In this document: piece by piece, positions 19,278 to 27,593 of the stretch | Position numbering within the stretch: the stretch's first letter is position 1 | Layout of the letters: each line of letters opens with the position of its first letter | NCBI GenBank assembly: GCA_947501555.1 | Contig: CANMWG010000001.1 | Span: 682,001 to 746,000, forward strand | DNA: 64,000 nt | Source of the DNA: an uncultured Paracoccaceae bacterium | GTDB taxonomy: Bacteria; Pseudomonadota; Alphaproteobacteria; Rhodobacterales; Rhodobacteraceae | Direction: 5' to 3' | Notes under the pieces: model-generated | The model's input: only the letters and a program-made list of their open reading frames with translations | What the model was told of the DNA's origin: nothing | Database searches by the model: none | Program-made: the position numbers and the translations under genes

Positions 19278-20162
19278 ATGATCAATCTGCCGAAACACAT
19301 CGGGGTCACTGCAACAGGGCTTTGTCTTGCGCTGTGTCTACCCATTGCCGCGTGCGCAGAACCAATTATCGATGCCATCCGCAGCATAGAACGTGATCTT
19401 GAGGCTCGTGTCGGATTCTACATGCACGACACTCAAAAGGGGGACGTAGTCACTTACGAGGCTGATGACCGATTTCCACTGAACAGCACATTTAAACTAT
19501 TGGCATGCGGTGCGCTTCTTAACCGAGCTGAGAGCGGTGACGTCAGTTTAGCCGACACGGTGCGACTGGAAGACGTCGAGACCGTTGACTACTCACCGGC
19601 GATAGAGGCCCATAGTCGAGCAGGCAACTTGGAAGTCTCATTCGGTACCGCGTGTAGCATGATGCTGTCCGTAAGTGACAATACGGCAGCAAATATCGTC
19701 TTGTCCGCACTTGGCGGGCCGGAAGCGATGACTGACTTTCTCAGATCAAACGGTGATCAGGTGACGCGGTTGGACCGCTGGGAGACCGAACTAAACTCGG
19801 CTGTTCCGGGCGACCCGCGTGATACCACCACTCCGCGCGCGATTGCACAGACCGTAGAAGACTTGATGCTGGGAAATACTCTTGAACCAGCCTCGCGGGC
19901 AACACTGCGAGCATGGCTTGCGGATCATCGCGTTGCCGATGCCTTGTTTCGTGCCGCGCTTCCGTCGAATTGGTCGATTGATGATCGAACAGGCGCAGGA
20001 GGCTATGGATCAAGGTCGATTGTTGCCGTGATCTATCCGCCGGATAGAGACCCGATAGTCGCAGCGCTGTTTATCACGGAAACGGAGGCAGATATCGACA
20101 CCCGTAATGCTGCCGCTGCGAGAGTTGGTGAGGCAATCGTTGAATATGTCACCAATAGGTAG
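19278..20162 (+). CDS. Class A beta-lactamase, CARB/PSE-like
   Basis: Secreted serine hydrolase predicted to open the beta-lactam ring. It has 294 residues with a signal peptide ending near LPIAACA (residue 27). All class A motifs are present: STFK at residues 70-73, SDN at 133-135, the omega-loop RLDRWETELN with its Glu at 169, and RTGAGG near 237. Arginine instead of lysine in the KTG position, and the stretches VTYEADDRFPLNS and RDTTTP, resemble carbenicillin-hydrolysing (CARB/PSE) enzymes. The ATG at 19278 begins the signal peptide; a frame from 19197 only adds a weaker leader. No mobile element is visible, so it looks like an intrinsic chromosomal gene. Confidence 0.92.
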   Translation: MINLPKHIGVTATGLCLALCLPIAACAEPIIDAIRSIERDLEARVGFYMHDTQKGDVVTYEADDRFPLNSTFKLLACGALLNRAESGDVSLADTVRLEDVETVDYSPAIEAHSRAGNLEVSFGTACSMMLSVSDNTAANIVLSALGGPEAMTDFLRSNGDQVTRLDRWETELNSAVPGDPRDTTTPRAIAQTVEDLMLGNTLEPASRATLRAWLADHRVADALFRAALPSNWSIDDRTGAGGYGSRSIVAVIYPPDRDPIVAALFITETEADIDTRNAAAARVGEAIVEYVTNR

Positions 20163-20260
20163 CGGTACGATTGCCGACATTCGCGCAGCTTGCAGCAACA
20201 GTCGAAGTGGGCTCACTCGAGACCTTCGCAGCGATCAGCGCGAACGGCTGCTATCCGAAA

Positions 20261-20290
20261 ATTGGCCGGGCGCGGTGCCCGGCCAATTTG
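20261..20290. terminator. Bidirectional terminator-like hairpin
   Basis: An 11-bp perfect stem, ATTGGCCGGGC / GCCCGGCCAAT with a five-base loop, is flanked by AAAA on the left and TTTG on the right. It sits between the convergent beta-lactamase and flotillin genes and could serve both. Confidence 0.7.
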
Positions 20291-20293
20291 GTA

Positions 20294-21940
20294 TCAGGCC
20301 TGTGGTTGGTCTATTTCGGCTGGTGTCTGGGGGACATCGAATGTGTCGTTGACCACCTCGGCCAACCCGCCTTCCATGCTCACCCCAAGCTCTTCGCCCA
20401 GCTTCTTCATGGCGGGCATTTGCAGCGCCATGCCCATGATGCTGTCGAGCGCCTGGTTGACAGGTTGGCCCCCGCTGCCGTTGCCGTCGCCACCTGCGCC
20501 ATTCAGGCCTGTGACCTGATGGATTTTGATGCTGTCGATCTTCTCGGCAGGTTTGACCATTTCCGCGACGATGGCGGGCAGGGCCTCGAGCCGGGCGATA
20601 TCAAGCTTCATCTTGATGATCTCAGCACTCAGCGCGTTTTCCGCACCGGCGATCGCATGGCGCCCTTCGGCTTCGGCGAGCATGTCGGTCTTTTTGGCGT
20701 CCGCACGGATTGTGATGGCGTTGGCATCCGCCTGTGCTTCTTCCGTCAAGGCCGCGGCCCGGTCGCTGGCTGCGTCCTTTTCGGCCTGTGCTGAAAGCCG
20801 GATCGCAGTCGCCTGACGCTCGGCCTCTTTGGTGGCTTCAATCAAGGCGATCTGTTTGGCACGGTCAGCTTCGGCCACAGCACGGGCGGTTTCAATTGCC
20901 TCTTGCGCCTTCTTGGCTTCGGCGCGGGCACTGTCGGCGGATGCCCGGGCCCGGCTTTCTTCTTCGGACTTTTGCGCGATGATGATCTGACGATCCTGAT
21001 CGGCGACCTCCAATTCACGCTCGTTGGCGATTTCCGCTTCGCGGATGAACCGCTCGCGTTCGATCTCGGAGGTCCGGATGGCGCGTTCCTTTTCGATGCG
21101 GGCCTGTTCCTTGGCCTGATCGGCGACTTCTTGGTTGCGCGCAATCGCGGCTTCCTGGTCGGCCTGCAGGATTTGGATTTCCTTGATCTGCGCGATCTGG
21201 GCCTCTTGCTGGGCGCGTTCGATTTCGTATTTCTTACGCTCAGCTTCCATTTCGGCCTGACGGACGGCCACGTCAGCCTCGGCTGTGATGGTCGCACGCT
21301 CTTTCTTGGAGGTCGCGATGACCTCGGCCAGTTTGCGCATACCCACCGCGTTAAAGGCGTTGTTTTCGTCGAGCGCCTCGAAGGATGTCTGGTCGAGTGC
21401 TGTCAATGAGACCGCTTCGAGTTCCAGGCCGTTCTTCAACAGGTCTTCTGAAATTGCATTCTGCACTTCTTGCACAAATTCAGACCGGTTTTCATGCAGC
21501 TCGTCCATCGTCATGCGCGCCGCAACCGAGCGCAGACCGTCGATCAGCTTGCCTTCGATCATCTCGCGCAGCTGTTCGACATTGAATGTGCGGTCACCCA
21601 GTGTTTGCGCCGCGCGGCTGATCCCGTCCTCGGTCGCGTTGACCGAGACGTAGAATTCCACGCCCACGTCAACCCGCATCCGGTCTTTGGTGATCAGCGA
21701 TGCGTCGTCCTTGCGGTGCACTTCGAGCCGCAGGGTCTTCATGTTTACGTATGAGATTTCATGCAGGAAGGGGATTGCGATTGTACCGCCGTCCATGATG
21801 ACCTTTTTGCCGCCGGAACCGGTTTTCACAAGGCTCACTTCGCGCGTGCTGCGCCTGTAAAGTCGGGCCATGATAAGGCCGATGAAGATAAACAGGCCAA
21901 TGATGCTGGCCGCAATAATGAGTATGGATTGAAAGTCCAT
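20294..21940 (-). CDS. Flotillin family protein (YqiK-like)
   Basis: Membrane scaffold of lipid microdomains. The 548 residues comprise one N-terminal membrane helix (about 5-25) and an SPFH/band-7 domain (about 30-210). A very long Glu/Ala/Arg-rich coiled coil (about 215-440) with EAERKKYEIERAQQEA-type heptads and a Gly/Pro-rich tail complete it. This is the YqiK/FloT architecture. The YqiJ-like partner gene lies directly upstream on the same strand with 30 bp between, forming a yqiJ-yqiK-type operon. Confidence 0.93.
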   Translation of the reverse strand: MDFQSILIIAASIIGLFIFIGLIMARLYRRSTREVSLVKTGSGGKKVIMDGGTIAIPFLHEISYVNMKTLRLEVHRKDDASLITKDRMRVDVGVEFYVSVNATEDGISRAAQTLGDRTFNVEQLREMIEGKLIDGLRSVAARMTMDELHENRSEFVQEVQNAISEDLLKNGLELEAVSLTALDQTSFEALDENNAFNAVGMRKLAEVIATSKKERATITAEADVAVRQAEMEAERKKYEIERAQQEAQIAQIKEIQILQADQEAAIARNQEVADQAKEQARIEKERAIRTSEIERERFIREAEIANERELEVADQDRQIIIAQKSEEESRARASADSARAEAKKAQEAIETARAVAEADRAKQIALIEATKEAERQATAIRLSAQAEKDAASDRAAALTEEAQADANAITIRADAKKTDMLAEAEGRHAIAGAENALSAEIIKMKLDIARLEALPAIVAEMVKPAEKIDSIKIHQVTGLNGAGGDGNGSGGQPVNQALDSIMGMALQMPAMKKLGEELGVSMEGGLAEVVNDTFDVPQTPAEIDQPQA

Positions 21941-21970
21941 TTGCGTCTCCTTTAAAGATGTAAGTGTTTG

Positions 21971-22660
21971 TTATTCAGTTGTAATGTCGACGACAAAGAA
22001 CAGGCCGTCGCGTTTTCGGATCACGTGCACGTCGCGCCCCTGCGGGATTTCAACGCCGTCTTCCAGCGGTTCAACCCGCAGGTAGTGGATGTTGCCGTGC
22101 CGGTCTTTGATTTTGGCCTCGGCAGGTTTGCCCCGGCGTGCCGTGCCTTGGCTGATCACACCGTGGTGCCCGCCCAGGTGCCGGGTGCGCATGGCGGTGC
22201 TTTCGGTTTTTGGCATGATTGATGCGACAACGCGTGAGATGAACCGCGCGCAGTAGCCGCCGATAATCACTGCAATCGGCACTGTGATCGCTAAGGGCAG
22301 CGCGATCCCGATTGTGGCTGCACCTGCGTTCAGCAGAACCAACCCGGATAGGCCAAAGAGCGTCAGGAACGATACAACCCAGATCAGGAATGGGACTTCG
22401 GTGATCCCCAGCCACCCTAGTAGCCCCGAGGGAGCAAGATCGGGTTCGAGGTTTGCATTTATGTCGGTTTCGACGTCGATATCGATGTCAAAATCCGCAT
22501 CCAGATCGACGTCAATGTCGATGTCCGGTGCGTCTGATCCAATGGCCAGCAGGCTACCGCCCAGGATCAGCGAGATCAGTTCGAGAATGAAAAGGCCCAG
22601 CACAACACACAGGGCAATGGAAAATGGAAAGGCTTCGGGTGTTAAAAATGTTGCGATCAT
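21971..22660 (-). CDS. YqiJ-like membrane protein, NfeD-type partner of flotillin
   Basis: A 229-residue protein with a membrane helix at about 12-35, then a striking acidic segment (residues about 42-75) alternating Asp with Ile/Val (DIDIDVDLDADFDIDIDV). Two or three more helices (about 88-145) and a C-terminal OB-like domain containing RTRHLGGHHGVI and YLRVEPLEDG follow. NfeD/YqiJ proteins partner flotillins. AGGAGGACAG precedes the ATG at 22660; an upstream frame is not needed. The palindrome at 22676 lies in its 5' region. Confidence 0.83.
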   Translation of the reverse strand: MIATFLTPEAFPFSIALCVVLGLFILELISLILGGSLLAIGSDAPDIDIDVDLDADFDIDIDVETDINANLEPDLAPSGLLGWLGITEVPFLIWVVSFLTLFGLSGLVLLNAGAATIGIALPLAITVPIAVIIGGYCARFISRVVASIMPKTESTAMRTRHLGGHHGVISQGTARRGKPAEAKIKDRHGNIHYLRVEPLEDGVEIPQGRDVHVIRKRDGLFFVVDITTE

Positions 22661-22675
22661 CTGTCCTCCTTGTGG

Positions 22676-22693
22676 TGTATACATAGGTATACA
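22676..22693. promoter_or_regulatory. 18-bp palindrome upstream of the flotillin operon
   Basis: Inverted repeat TGTATAC-N4-GTATACA, 16 bp before the YqiJ-like start codon. Its position suits an operator or a site overlapping the transcription start. The binding protein is unknown. Confidence 0.45.
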
Positions 22694-22743
22694 GACGAGC
22701 ACATTAAAGTGATTGTCATGAAAGTTTCACAAAAAAAGCTGTG

Positions 22744-23259
22744 TCAGTTCAGCTCTTGTGAAAATCGGATGCCCAAAGTTTCGATCCCAGGGTTCCATTC
22801 CGAGATATTTGCGTTCGATCTGTGATCGAATACCACGCTGAGGCTTGACCCGTTCGGAAAATCTATCCCTGCACCCAAAGACCCTCGGAATTGCAGTGGG
22901 AAGCCGATGTCGGGCCCACCGCCGCGGTAGTAGGCGCCAGGCATCAATGACATTTCGATGTAAATCGGGCTATCGGTGATGCGTCGCGTTGTCCATTTGC
23001 CGCCCATGCCGACCCAGAAATCGTTCTGATCGCTTAGGCTCGCGCCGATGGTGGGCTGGAACGCCCCGTAATATGTTGGGAGGTCGTAGGTGCCGTAGAG
23101 TTCATCTCCGATAATCTTTTCCTGAAAAAAGGTGTCCCCGAATTGAAACGCAACCCGTTCGGTGGCGGGGGTCTGTTGCGTACAATCCGTTGGGCAGTCG
23201 TTTAGGTAGGTGTCGAGCCCGCCCATGATGAAAAAGAACACTGCAAATCGGCTGTCCAT
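22744..23259 (-). CDS. PagL-like acyloxyacyl hydrolase (lipid A 3-O-deacylase family)
   Basis: A 171-residue beta-rich protein. The C-terminus VFDHRSNANISEWNPGIETLGIRFS has the His-x-Ser pair (HRS) and the downstream Glu (GIET) that form the PagL catalytic triad, and it ends in an outer-membrane-like aromatic strand. PagL removes the 3-O acyl chain of lipid A in the outer membrane. The visible N-terminus (MDSRFAVFFFIMGG) is a poor, short signal sequence, so the start may be misjudged or export unusual. It lies 10 bp downstream of the TetR gene on the same strand. Confidence 0.68.
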   Translation of the reverse strand: MDSRFAVFFFIMGGLDTYLNDCPTDCTQQTPATERVAFQFGDTFFQEKIIGDELYGTYDLPTYYGAFQPTIGASLSDQNDFWVGMGGKWTTRRITDSPIYIEMSLMPGAYYRGGGPDIGFPLQFRGSLGAGIDFPNGSSLSVVFDHRSNANISEWNPGIETLGIRFSQELN

Positions 23260-23269
23260 GGGCTGTCCT

Positions 23270-23887
23270 TCAAGTATCTGGGTCGATAAGGCCAAGGCCA
23301 CGTAAGTAGATTCCGATCCCGGATTCAAGCAGGTCTTCGGGCGGGAAGGGGCTTTTTGTGCCGGGGTTGGACCGGGCAAACAATTCGACGACGCCGTGGC
23401 TCATCGCCCAGATGTGCGCGCTGAACATTTGAGGTGGTGGGCGTTTTTCGGCAGGGATGTGTTGGCTGAGTTCCTCGGCTGCTTTTTCAAGCACCCCCAT
23501 GGCCCGCGTGGCCACAGCGTGGAGTTCCGGGGTTCGGTTGATGGAAATGCCACTTTCGAACATGGCGATGTAGTAGCCGGGGTACTTCCGCGCGAAAGCC
23601 AGATAAGCGCGCCCGGTTGCTTCAAAAGCCGAGAGTGCGGAGGGTTGCCCTGTTCCATAGGCATGTTCCATGAGGTCGCCGAACATCTCATACCCCTGTT
23701 GTGCTGCAGCGGCGATCAGGTCTTCGCGTCCTTCAAAATGCCGGTAGACGGCCGCAGGGGTGACGCCTGCCTCACGCGCGGCTTCGGATAGGGTGAACCC
23801 GGTGGGTCCCCGTTTTTCGATCAGCGTCAAACACCCGTCGATCAGGGCTTTGCGTAGATTTCCGTGATGATACCCACGTTTAGGCAT
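23270..23887 (-). CDS. TetR/AcrR-family transcription regulator
   Basis: DNA-binding repressor-type protein of 205 residues. The N-terminal helix-turn-helix reads GPTGFTLSEAAREAGVTPAAVYRHF (residues about 26-50) after the YHHGNLRKALI opening, which is typical of a TetR subgroup with a WHG-type C-terminal domain. The ligand is unknown. The start at 23887 lies inside the ppk2 3' end (8-bp overlap). Targets may include the PagL-like gene that follows it. Confidence 0.9.
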   Translation of the reverse strand: MPKRGYHHGNLRKALIDGCLTLIEKRGPTGFTLSEAAREAGVTPAAVYRHFEGREDLIAAAAQQGYEMFGDLMEHAYGTGQPSALSAFEATGRAYLAFARKYPGYYIAMFESGISINRTPELHAVATRAMGVLEKAAEELSQHIPAEKRPPPQMFSAHIWAMSHGVVELFARSNPGTKSPFPPEDLLESGIGIYLRGLGLIDPDT

Positions 23888-24749
23888 GCCAGAGGTCCGG
23901 GCCCCCTGCGATCTTGGGGTCAATCGCGCCCAGCGCGCCACTGTCTTTCAGCGTGTAATCCAATTGATGTAGGATGGACCGGATCACTTGAACTCGCGCG
24001 CGCCGTTTGTCATCGGATCGCACAATGGTCCAAGGGGCCGTGTCCGTATGTGTCCGTGTGAGCGTTTCGTCGATCGCATCCGTATAGGCATCCCATTTGG
24101 CGAGGCCTTCAACGTCAATCCAGCTAAGTTTCCATTGCTTTAACGGATCTTTTTCGCGGTCTAGAAAGCGTTTCAGCTGTGTGGCCCGCCCGACATTCAG
24201 CCAGATTTTGATCAGCGTAATGCCTTCATCAACCAGCATATCTTCGAATTCGGGGGTCTGCCGGAACCAGCTTTCGCGTTGTTCGGGTTTGCAGAACCCA
24301 AAGACATGTTCAACCACGCCCCGATTGTACCAGCTGCGGTCAAAAATTGTGACTTGGCCTTTGGCCGGCAGATGCGCGATGTAGCGTTGGAAATACCACT
24401 GTGCGGCTTCCGTGTCGCTGGGTTTGGACAGGGCCACTAGCTTGGTATTCCGCGGGTTCAGGTTTTCGCGAATACGTTTGATGGTACCGCCTTTGCCTGC
24501 TGCATCGCGCCCCTCAAAGACGATTGCGATGCGCTGCCCGGTTTCCTTGGCCCAAGATTGCATCCTGACCAGCTCAATCTGCAGCTTTTCGAGCGCGTCT
24601 TTATAGGCATCTTTGTCCCAACGCGTGGCATAGGGGTAGTCTGGGTTGAGAATGTCGTTTTTACCAGTGGATTTGATCGCGGCGCGCACCTCTTTTGGCG
24701 CATCGTCTTTGAAATAGCGGCTAATCCCGCCATCAAAAGGTAAACCCAT
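23880..24749 (-). CDS. ppk2: Polyphosphate kinase 2
   Basis: Phosphotransfer between polyphosphate and nucleotides, usually running toward NTP formation in this family. The 289-residue length is that of a one-domain PPK2. Walker A is FEGRDAAGKGGTIKRI near residue 78, FDRSWYNRGVVEHVFGF near 137 carries the catalytic Asp/Arg lid, and WKLSWIDVEGL follows. The ATG at 24749 follows a weak GGGAGA ribosome site. The 3' end overlaps the TetR gene start. Confidence 0.95.
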   Translation of the reverse strand: MGLPFDGGISRYFKDDAPKEVRAAIKSTGKNDILNPDYPYATRWDKDAYKDALEKLQIELVRMQSWAKETGQRIAIVFEGRDAAGKGGTIKRIRENLNPRNTKLVALSKPSDTEAAQWYFQRYIAHLPAKGQVTIFDRSWYNRGVVEHVFGFCKPEQRESWFRQTPEFEDMLVDEGITLIKIWLNVGRATQLKRFLDREKDPLKQWKLSWIDVEGLAKWDAYTDAIDETLTRTHTDTAPWTIVRSDDKRRARVQVIRSILHQLDYTLKDSGALGAIDPKIAGGPDLWHA

Positions 24750-25074
24750 GAAAACTCTCCCGATCTTCTGGATACCTTATATGGGGGTTTGCAGGCCGAG
24801 CGCAATTGGAGGCTTTGGAGGTCCTTTGGGTAAGTACTTAAGTTCGGGCGTTCACCGTGGATCAGCTTGAGCGACGTAAATTGTGTGGCTTAGTTGAATG
24901 CACCACATGTAAACGCGCGCCAGCAATGGGCATTTTGAGCAATGCGCCGGCTGTGCGGAAATCCAACTATTTCGAATTGATCGCTGGAACCTGTGTATAG
25001 GCTAGACCGCGTCGTGGCCGGATAACCAGCTATCCTATGTAGATTTGTTTGATTCCATCAAATATCATTGGTGC
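24750..25074. other. 325-bp intergenic region
   Basis: Divergent region between ppk2 and the DinB-like gene. I see no tRNA, clear hairpin or conserved motif; it presumably holds both promoters. Confidence 0.4.
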
Positions 25075-25644
25075 ATGAGCGCACTGTTCTCCATGCAAGC
25101 CTATAACAACCTATGGGCAAATCACAGGCTTGGCAAAGCCTGCCAGCAATTGTCGGCGGAGGCGCTTGCGAAAGATCGAAAAGGGTTCTTTGGCTCTATC
25201 ATTGCGGCGCTCAATCATATTCTGATCGTTGATTGGTTTTATGTCTCGGCGTTGGAAGGGAATTGCATCGGGCGCAGGGCATTTGATGATCTGGTGCCAT
25301 TTCCGGACATTACACAACTGATCTCGGCGCAGAGAAAGAGCGATGAGAGGCTGATTTTGGCTTGTGCGCATGCAGATGAAGATCTGGCTACAATGACGGT
25401 CCAGTTGCCGCGTCAGGATACTGTGCAGGTCGACCAATTTGATCGGACGTTTCTGCATCTAATCCAGCATCAGATCCATCACCGTGGTCAGGTTCATGGC
25501 ATGTTATCAAGCACGAATGTGGCGCCGCCTCAGTTGGACGAATTCTATCTGTCTTGGGACGCCGACCGAGAGTTGCGGGCCCCCGACCTTGCTGAGCTTG
25601 GTCTGTCAGAAGACGTGATTTGGGAGCAGATGGCGCATGACTGA
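25075..25644 (+). CDS. DinB-family four-helix protein
   Basis: A 189-residue DinB/YfiT-type helical bundle, a family that includes metal-dependent thiol transferases and damage-inducible proteins. The N-terminus SALFSMQAYNNLWANHRL and the metal histidines in AALNHIL (about residue 47) and HQIHHRGQVH (about 133-142) are visible. The ATG at 25075 fits the conserved opening; a frame from 25045 adds ten unlikely residues. The substrate is unknown. The stop lies one base before the convergent hydrolase stop. Confidence 0.87.
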   Translation: MSALFSMQAYNNLWANHRLGKACQQLSAEALAKDRKGFFGSIIAALNHILIVDWFYVSALEGNCIGRRAFDDLVPFPDITQLISAQRKSDERLILACAHADEDLATMTVQLPRQDTVQVDQFDRTFLHLIQHQIHHRGQVHGMLSSTNVAPPQLDEFYLSWDADRELRAPDLAELGLSEDVIWEQMAHD

Positions 25645-25645
25645 G

Positions 25646-26665
25646 TTAGTCGTTGGCATCCAAGATCCGTTCGGCTGCCCGGTCAATCGCTGCAACAGCA
25701 GCCGCAGGGTCGGCCTGATGTGGCATATGCCCGACCCCTTCTAATCGTGTCAGCACTGCGGATGGTGCGATCTTGATCACTTCTTCGGCATGCACCCACA
25801 TTGGCACCGTCTGATCGTCCGTCCCATGAAGGATTTCAATGGGCAGGGTCAGCTCTGGATAGCGTTCGGACAGTGCAACGACATGAGGCCGCAGCGTGTT
25901 TACTTGCCGCACATTGGCCCGCATGCTTTCGGGCCGCAGGGAAAGCCGTGCACCAATGTAGTCCGCATAACCCTCTGGTACAGGTTGCGGGGCGAATGTG
26001 TCGGTGATGCTGCTATCAATTTTGCTATTTGAAGCGACAGCTGAGATGGCCGGGATTGAGAACGCCCCGGCTATAGGATGTCCGTTGACCGTGTAATACC
26101 ATCCCAGATCACCCGGCCACGGCATTGTTACCCCGGCCAAAGAGACGACAGCAGCTGCATTGACTGTGTTTTCCGGGTCGTCCAAGCCCGCAACGGCCCA
26201 AGCGTAAGAGACGATCCCGCCATAGCTGTGCCCCACGACAATTGGGTCGATGATCTCAAGTGCTGTTGCCGCCTCACGTAGCATTTGCGCCTGTGCCTGT
26301 GGGCTTTCGCCTTGTCCTTCAAACGGTCCTTTAGGAATGTCCGCGATCCGGTCGGTGTAACCCATCCCCGGTCTGTCAAATGCCGTGACCGTGTAATTTT
26401 CAGTCAACCGGTCCATCAGATCAAAGGTAAATTCGCGCAGGTTTCCACCAGCTCCGTGCAACAAGATCACATGAGGACCCGTGCCGCTTTGCACATAATG
26501 CACTTGACCCACGGAGGTCTCAATGAAGCTGCCCAAGGGGGGATGTGTCTTTTCAGCTTGGGTCGCCCTGTATTTGGAACCGAACACGGCCAATGCCCCA
26601 CCGACAAGCCCGACAACGGCCAGATTTGCGATATTGTTATACAGTCCCAATTTTATCCAACTCAA
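25646..26665 (-). CDS. Alpha/beta hydrolase with N-terminal membrane anchor
   Basis: A 339-residue alpha/beta-hydrolase. An N-terminal hydrophobic helix (about 10-30) suggests anchoring to the inner membrane. The fold shows LLHGAGGN near 69 (oxyanion loop), the nucleophile elbow VVGHSYGG near 142, [10 protein letters not shown] near 280 (acid) and GVGHMPHQ near 312 (His). The substrate is unknown; esterase or epoxide-hydrolase-like activity is possible. The start overlaps the end of metA by 29 bp, which implies a shared transcript. Confidence 0.88.
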   Translation of the reverse strand: MSWIKLGLYNNIANLAVVGLVGGALAVFGSKYRATQAEKTHPPLGSFIETSVGQVHYVQSGTGPHVILLHGAGGNLREFTFDLMDRLTENYTVTAFDRPGMGYTDRIADIPKGPFEGQGESPQAQAQMLREAATALEIIDPIVVGHSYGGIVSYAWAVAGLDDPENTVNAAAVVSLAGVTMPWPGDLGWYYTVNGHPIAGAFSIPAISAVASNSKIDSSITDTFAPQPVPEGYADYIGARLSLRPESMRANVRQVNTLRPHVVALSERYPELTLPIEILHGTDDQTVPMWVHAEEVIKIAPSAVLTRLEGVGHMPHQADPAAAVAAIDRAAERILDAND

Positions 26666-27557
26666 ACGGCGTGCTTTGATAAATTTCGTTGATCCAGTTC
26701 CCGTATAAAAGGTGCGCGTGACTGCGCCACCTATTTTGTGGAGGCTGTGCCGGATCGTCGTCAGGATAGTAGTTTACAGGCACATTGATCGGCGTACCTT
26801 CGCCGATATCGCGGTCGTATTCCTGTTTTAGGGTCCCGCTGTCATATTCAAAGTGGTTGAAGATATAAAGCGCGCGGTGGGCCGTATCCTCGACCAATGC
26901 TGGGCCGGACTGGTCGCTGGTGATCAATGTTTTCAGCCCATCTGCTGCATCGATCTCATCTTGTCGCATCTCCGTCCACCGGCTGACAGGGATCACGCAA
27001 TCGTCCGAGAACCCGCGCAGATAGGGGGATGCGGGTGCCGTGTTCCGATGCCGGAAGCAGCCAAACGCTTTGTGATCCAAGATGTGCTTTTGCACCCCAT
27101 GGAAATGGTTGATCATAGCCATGCCCCCCCAGCAGACCCCGAAGGTCGAATGCACATGGGTTTGGGTCCAAGCAAAGACGTCGCGCAGCTCGTCCCAATA
27201 GGTCACATCCTCAAACGCGAGATGTTCGATAGGTGCACCGGTAATGATCAGCCCGTCGAACTTTTCGTCGCGCATATCGCTGAAGGGGCGGTAGAATTCC
27301 TCCATATGCGCAGCGGCTGTGTTTTTTGTTTGATGTTCCGACATCCGGATCAGCGACAGCTCAATTTGCAGCGGGGTGGCCCCGATAAGCCGCGCGAACT
27401 GGTTTTCTGTCTGAATTTTCTTTGGCATCAGGTTCAGCAGGGCGATCCGCAATGGCCGGATGTCCTGATGCGATGCTGCATCTTCGTCAAGCACCATAAC
27501 GCCTTCCTTGTTTAGGACGTTATAGGCGGGCAGGGCAGAAGGTAATTTAATGGGCAT
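26637..27557 (-). CDS. metA: Homoserine O-acetyltransferase, MetA type
   Basis: Activates homoserine for methionine synthesis. The 306 residues have MetA-family features: [18 protein letters not shown] near residue 40 and the catalytic cysteine in [10 protein letters not shown] near 142. In MetA the residue after GAP-hydrophobic decides the acyl donor: Gly gives succinyl-CoA and Glu gives acetyl-CoA use. Here it reads TGAPIEHL, so acetyl-CoA is predicted despite homology to E. coli MetA. No SAM riboswitch is seen in the short upstream gap. Confidence 0.92.
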   Translation of the reverse strand: MPIKLPSALPAYNVLNKEGVMVLDEDAASHQDIRPLRIALLNLMPKKIQTENQFARLIGATPLQIELSLIRMSEHQTKNTAAAHMEEFYRPFSDMRDEKFDGLIITGAPIEHLAFEDVTYWDELRDVFAWTQTHVHSTFGVCWGGMAMINHFHGVQKHILDHKAFGCFRHRNTAPASPYLRGFSDDCVIPVSRWTEMRQDEIDAADGLKTLITSDQSGPALVEDTAHRALYIFNHFEYDSGTLKQEYDRDIGEGTPINVPVNYYPDDDPAQPPQNRWRSHAHLLYGNWINEIYQSTPFELDKIGTV

Positions 27558-27593
27558 AGATTTGGTCCTGATAGGAGGAAAGAGATAGGGCGC

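Noticed and set aside
26853-27515. A 220-codon frame opposite metA
   Set aside because: metA carries all family motifs on the minus strand; the plus-strand frame is a shadow.
27558-27593. SAM riboswitch before metA
   Set aside because: Only 36 bp separate metA from the upstream gene, too little for a SAM-I or SAM-II structure.
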